A model generated the notes under the pieces. It worked only from the letters and a program-made list of their open reading frames with translations, was not told the DNA's origin and made no database searches. A program made the translations under genes and the position numbers. Below are positions 57,895 through 64,000 of a stretch of DNA of 64,000 nucleotides, in pieces (the stretch's first letter is position 1; the number at the start of each line of letters is the position of its first letter). Origin of the DNA: Mycolicibacterium llatzerense (GTDB taxonomy: Bacteria > Actinomycetota > Actinomycetes > Mycobacteriales > Mycobacteriaceae); contig NZ_JXST01000001.1 in the NCBI RefSeq assembly GCF_000878195.1, positions 62,001 to 126,000 on the forward strand, in the 5' to 3' direction.

Positions 57895-58551
57895 TCAGAC
57901 GAGTTCGGGCACTCGCAGATGAGCAATTGCCAGTTCGAACTCGCAGATATCGACCAGGTTGCCGCCCAGTTGCCCGAGCTTCTCGGTGCGCACCTCGCTG
58001 GCCTGCTCACGGTTGCGGTCGAGGGCCGCGGCGCTGTCGAACGTCACCGATGACACGGCGAGTCCGGATGGTTTGTCGAGCATGAGGCTGGCGCTGCAGA
58101 ATCCCTCGAGTTGCTGCACTGCCGGCAGGACCAACGTCCGGTAGAAGTCCGTGGCGAGGTCCGCCTGATGCGGCTCGACGGTGAACCACGCAACCCGCAG
58201 GCAGGCGCCCTGCGGCGAGCGGTGGTCGCGGTGCAGTGCCGTGACCTCCCACTCGTTGATCTCCTTGCGGGTGCCGTGCATCAGCTCCGCTGCTCGTTCC
58301 CCGAGCGGTCGGGCGGCGTGTGCCGTCAAGTGCATCACCGCCTCGGACTCCCATGCGCTGGTGGCGATGCACCGGCCGAGGCGCCGATCCACCATCAGGG
58401 ACATTCCTGCCGCCCCTAGCTCCTCGAGAGCTGGCAGCACGGTGTCGCGCATGTACGCAACACCGGTATCGATCGACGCCGGCTCGGCCTGAAACGTGGT
58501 TGAGCGTGCGTACACCAAGCGCTCCTCGGTTACGGCAGCGCCTGGTGGCAC
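57895..58551 (-). CDS. Hypothetical protein with two ABM-like ferredoxin-fold repeats
   Basis: A 218-aa protein. It looks like a tandem of two dimeric alpha-beta-barrel (ABM-like) units: an N-terminal one with GVAYMRDTVLPALEELGAAG and SAWESEAVMHLTAH, and a C-terminal one with LATDFYRTLVLPAVQQLEG and VTFDSAAALDRNREQA. The function is unknown; single-unit relatives include small monooxygenases and heme-degrading proteins. The start GTG 58551 gives MPPGAAVTEERL. It lies upstream of the thiolase promoter on the same strand. Confidence 0.7.
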   Translation of the reverse strand: MPPGAAVTEERLVYARSTTFQAEPASIDTGVAYMRDTVLPALEELGAAGMSLMVDRRLGRCIATSAWESEAVMHLTAHAARPLGERAAELMHGTRKEINEWEVTALHRDHRSPQGACLRVAWFTVEPHQADLATDFYRTLVLPAVQQLEGFCSASLMLDKPSGLAVSSVTFDSAAALDRNREQASEVRTEKLGQLGGNLVDICEFELAIAHLRVPELV

Positions 58552-58623
58552 TGCTGGTTCTCCTGACAGCGTCCCCTGTCGACCCGGATGGTGTACGGAC
58601 TTTGCCGGAATCCACAGGTTGCG

Positions 58624-59648
58624 TTAAGGAGCGAGGACCGCGGCGCCGAACCAATGGCAAAGCAGCAGTGCGACTTCCACGTCGATGCGGTCTTCCTCAA
58701 TTGGTTTGCCACGACGCTCGATGGCGCGGTGGACGCGGTACTTCACCGAGTTGACGTGCAGGTGCAGCTCGTCGGCGCTGGATTTGAAGCTGGAGCTGTT
58801 GCGCAGAAACCCTCGGAGGGTCTCCCGTAGCCGCTCGTCACCGTCGGTATCCGTGGCCAGCGGGCCGAGGACCCGGGCGACCCAGGAGCGGGCGTTGTCC
58901 AGGCCCACCCGGTCATCTGATCCGACGCCACGAACAGGGGACGCTCCCGAGCTCCCAGAGTGGCAGACAGGTCGGTGACAAACCGCTCCATGGCGTCCAG
59001 TTCGTCGCCGTCGACCTGCTCGGCGCACCAGACGATGAGCGCGAGATGGCTGCGGTGCAGGGGGTACTGGATGAGGTCGGTCGTCTCATCGACATCGAGA
59101 TCGCCGCCGTCGAGCACCTCACGTACCCGTAAAGCCCGTATCTGGTTCCGATTGGCCAGCCATCGATCGCGCTCGGCTTGATAGGCGGTCACCACCTGGT
59201 GCGACACCCGGTCGATGTAGGTGAACGAGCTGGCGGCGATCTCTTCGAAGACCCGCCACCCCAGTTCGGTCTCGAGCTGCGCGGCCCGGACTTCGTCGAG
59301 GATCAGTTTGAGGACGCCTTGGTGTCCGAGTCGATAGGCCCGGACCAATTCGTCCATATCGGTGCCGCGCTGTGCCAACCGGCGCGCGTGCTCCAGCGCA
59401 GCCGTGGGCGGCTCGATGCGATCGATGGGTATCCCGTGGCGGATGGCGGGGAAGAATGCTTCGAGATTGCCTTGCACCGCGTCGTACAGCAGCGCTGTCA
59501 GCTCGCCCTCACCGGCCATTTCCGATCGCTCCTGGACCAGCAACTCCTGAAGGGAGCGGGCAATGGCCGGCAGCTTGTCGCTCAACCGGTCCACGATCAT
59601 CGCGGCGGTCTCGGCGGAGAGCACCCCGGTGTCGTGACTGCGAGCCAT
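58624..59648 (-). pseudogene. PucR/CdaR-type transcriptional regulator with frameshift
   Basis: The N-terminal 230 residues (from ATG 59648: MARSHDTGVLSAETAAMIVD, GWRVFEEIAASSFTYIDRVS) are in one frame and match the RsbRD-N/GGDEF-like part of PucR regulators. The C-terminal HTH_30-type domain (RETLRGFLRNSSSFKSSADE, VNSVKYRVHRAI) continues in another frame to a stop at 58624. The switch lies near 58890-58920, around the GC-rich ACCGGGTGGGCCTGG on the minus strand. Without correction the protein ends at 58743 with a nonsense tail and loses its DNA-binding domain. This is either a real inactivation or a sequencing error. Confidence 0.8.
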
Positions 59649-59692
59649 CGCTCGACTCTATGGCTTTAGGGGCGGGCTCACGCCCGCATTTG

Positions 59693-59896
59693 CTACTGGC
59701 TGCCGGCGTAGGCCAGGGTGCGCGCGCGGGCCGGCGCTGCGACGTGCGGCAATGCGACCGAGTGGACGGCGGCAGCAGCGGCGCTGCGACGGGCGTTGAA
59801 CCACCGGACGCCGGCGGCGGCGGCGACCAGCAGCAGCGGCCACAGGCCGATGCCGAAAATGACGATGCCGTCGAAGATGAACTTGGCTTCGAGCAT
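59693..59896 (-). CDS. Small single-pass membrane protein
   Basis: A 67-aa protein. One N-terminal transmembrane helix (FDGIVIFGIGLWPLLLVAAA) is followed by RWFNARRS and an Ala/Val/His-rich tail. The ATG at 59896 has an AGGAG box 7 nt upstream, which supports translation. I recognise no family. It is divergent from the kinase remnant across 225 bp in which I see no other gene. Confidence 0.65.
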   Translation of the reverse strand: MLEAKFIFDGIVIFGIGLWPLLLVAAAAGVRWFNARRSAAAAAVHSVALPHVAAPARARTLAYAGSQ

Positions 59897-60121
59897 GGTT
59901 CTACTCCTGAGATTGGTGAAATGTATTTGGTCCGTTGATATTTGGCGGTTTCTCAACGGGAAGCTGATACCAGAACGGTACGGCTCGCGCGCACCGCGAC
60001 CCAGGTACCGCCGAGACAATCTTTTGTCGATGAGGCCCCGAATCGTTGTCTCTGAGGAACAAAGGAGCATCAATTTTCCGCGGGTGGCCCCCATTCCGGC
60101 CCGCCGAGCCGGCAATTGAAA

Positions 60122-63247
<3,126 letters not shown>

Positions 63248-63269
63248 GTGGGTTGGCTACCCGTGTCGG

Positions 63270-63920
63270 CTACTCCGGAAACACGCGCGTCACCGGCGGT
63301 GGCTTGTCGACGATCGCGGGCAAGACGAAGGTCTCGAGATACCGCTTCGCCACCGTTGGATCACTGCTTCCAGGCACCACGTCCAAGAGCAGGCTCAGCG
63401 CTGTCGAGATGATGAACTGCGCCAGATCGTGTGGGTGCAGGCCGGCTCGGAACTGCGTTGTCGTGGTGTCGGCTAGCATCCCTTCGACCATCGACTGGAC
63501 CGTCTGGGTCAGCGATCCGTCGTTGGCGATCAGCGCGACGACCGTGCCATCGGGAGTCTGGGCAGCGATGGTTCTGAGCAGTGGGTCGCGTACCAGTTGG
63601 GTCGCGACGATGACCAGGCTGTCGACCAACAGGTCGACCGGCGTCGCGTCGGCCGCCATCTGTTGCAGCATCGCCAGCATGTGCCGCTCGGTGGTGCGCT
63701 GCACCAAGGCGGCGATCAGCTCCTTGCGGTTGGCGAACTGCCGATAGACCGCGCTCCTTGAATAGCCGGCTTCGGCCGCGATGACCTCCATGGTGAAGGT
63801 GGCGCTGCCGCCCTCGACGAAGTACTGCTCCGCAGCGTCGAGCAGCACCTGTCGGGCCTGCTCGGTGTTGTTGCCGCCACCGACAGGCCGCCCTCGGGGC
63901 CTGCGCTGCGGTGCTGACAC
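63270..63920 (-). CDS. TetR-family regulator of the PfpI/efflux operon
   Basis: A 216-aa repressor. HTH EQARQVLLDAAEQYFVEGG through VIAAEAGYSRSAVYRQFANRKEL, with a basic N-terminal arm APQRRPRGRPVGGGNN. GTG 63920 gives this conventional N-terminus; the frame is open further upstream without similarity. It is the first gene of the operon and probably represses it until an exported compound binds. Confidence 0.88.
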   Translation of the reverse strand: MSAPQRRPRGRPVGGGNNTEQARQVLLDAAEQYFVEGGSATFTMEVIAAEAGYSRSAVYRQFANRKELIAALVQRTTERHMLAMLQQMAADATPVDLLVDSLVIVATQLVRDPLLRTIAAQTPDGTVVALIANDGSLTQTVQSMVEGMLADTTTTQFRAGLHPHDLAQFIISTALSLLLDVVPGSSDPTVAKRYLETFVLPAIVDKPPPVTRVFPE

Positions 63921-64000
63921 TCGATGGTCCTGCCGGGGTGGGCCAATGGGATCACCAGTATGCCGCAGCCCGCAGCGCTGACCAGCGGCCCGGATCATTA

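Overview
The window is high-GC actinobacterial DNA and almost certainly comes from a fast-growing Mycobacterium/Mycolicibacterium. It carries close relatives of M. tuberculosis NmtR, KmtR, CtpJ, HtdZ (Rv0130), FadA6 and the Rv0203-type hemophores. It also has wax-ester synthase/DGAT, many FadD/FadE/EchA-type lipid enzymes, GTG/TTG starts and several apparently leaderless promoters. No phage, CRISPR array or rRNA was seen. There is one tRNA gene and one complete insertion sequence.

Layout. 1-9.4 kb is mixed housekeeping and accessory content: a carotenoid-oxygenase/thiolase operon, a K+ channel with RCK domains, a DUF985 cupin, a GNAT, a secreted CHAP protein, a Rv2258c-like methyltransferase and an SLC13 permease. 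9.5-10.8 kb is a complete IS481-family element (9499-10799) inserted at the 3' end of tRNA-Arg(CCT), with a 15-bp target duplication. 11.3-12.7 kb holds a 2OG-oxygenase-like protein and two small exported proteins. 13.1-18.7 kb is a nickel/cobalt block: a kmtR-cdf operon and divergent nmtR/ctpJ, separated by a SnoaL/TetR/methyltransferase trio. 18.7-20.8 kb is rubredoxin, a membrane diiron desaturase/hydroxylase and a divergent TetR.

20.8-30.8 kb is a lipid-oxidation cluster: acyl-CoA dehydrogenase, SDR, aldehyde dehydrogenase, WS/DGAT, 2Fe-2S ferredoxin reductase, cytochrome P450, acyl-CoA synthetase and two paralogous TetR genes. 30.8-33.3 kb is a minus-strand SDR plus three membrane genes, including orphan cytochrome-oxidase subunit III- and IV-like proteins.

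33.4-57.9 kb is a large catabolic island that I cannot match to a described pathway. It has two acyl-CoA synthetases, a MFE-2-like SDR, an MBL hydrolase, a CitE-like lyase, a SnoaL-crotonase fusion, a MaoC hydratase, three more crotonases, a two-subunit Rieske oxygenase, a 70-aa protein and a CoA transferase. It also has three thiolases, an HMG-CoA-synthase-like/DUF35 fusion, three acyl-CoA dehydrogenases, a phytoene-desaturase-type FAD enzyme and a TetR. The enzymes fit CoA activation, ring hydroxylation, isomerisation or ring opening on CoA esters, and thiolytic or aldolytic cleavage, so a cyclic carboxylic acid substrate is the best inference. Several promoters share a palindrome of the form TTTGAAT-N4-ATTCAAA lying on the -10 box, which suggests one local regulon.

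57.9-64 kb holds an ABM-like protein, a frameshifted PucR-type regulator, a small membrane protein, a truncated pknK-like kinase remnant, and a TetR/PfpI/DHA2-efflux operon that runs off toward the window edge.
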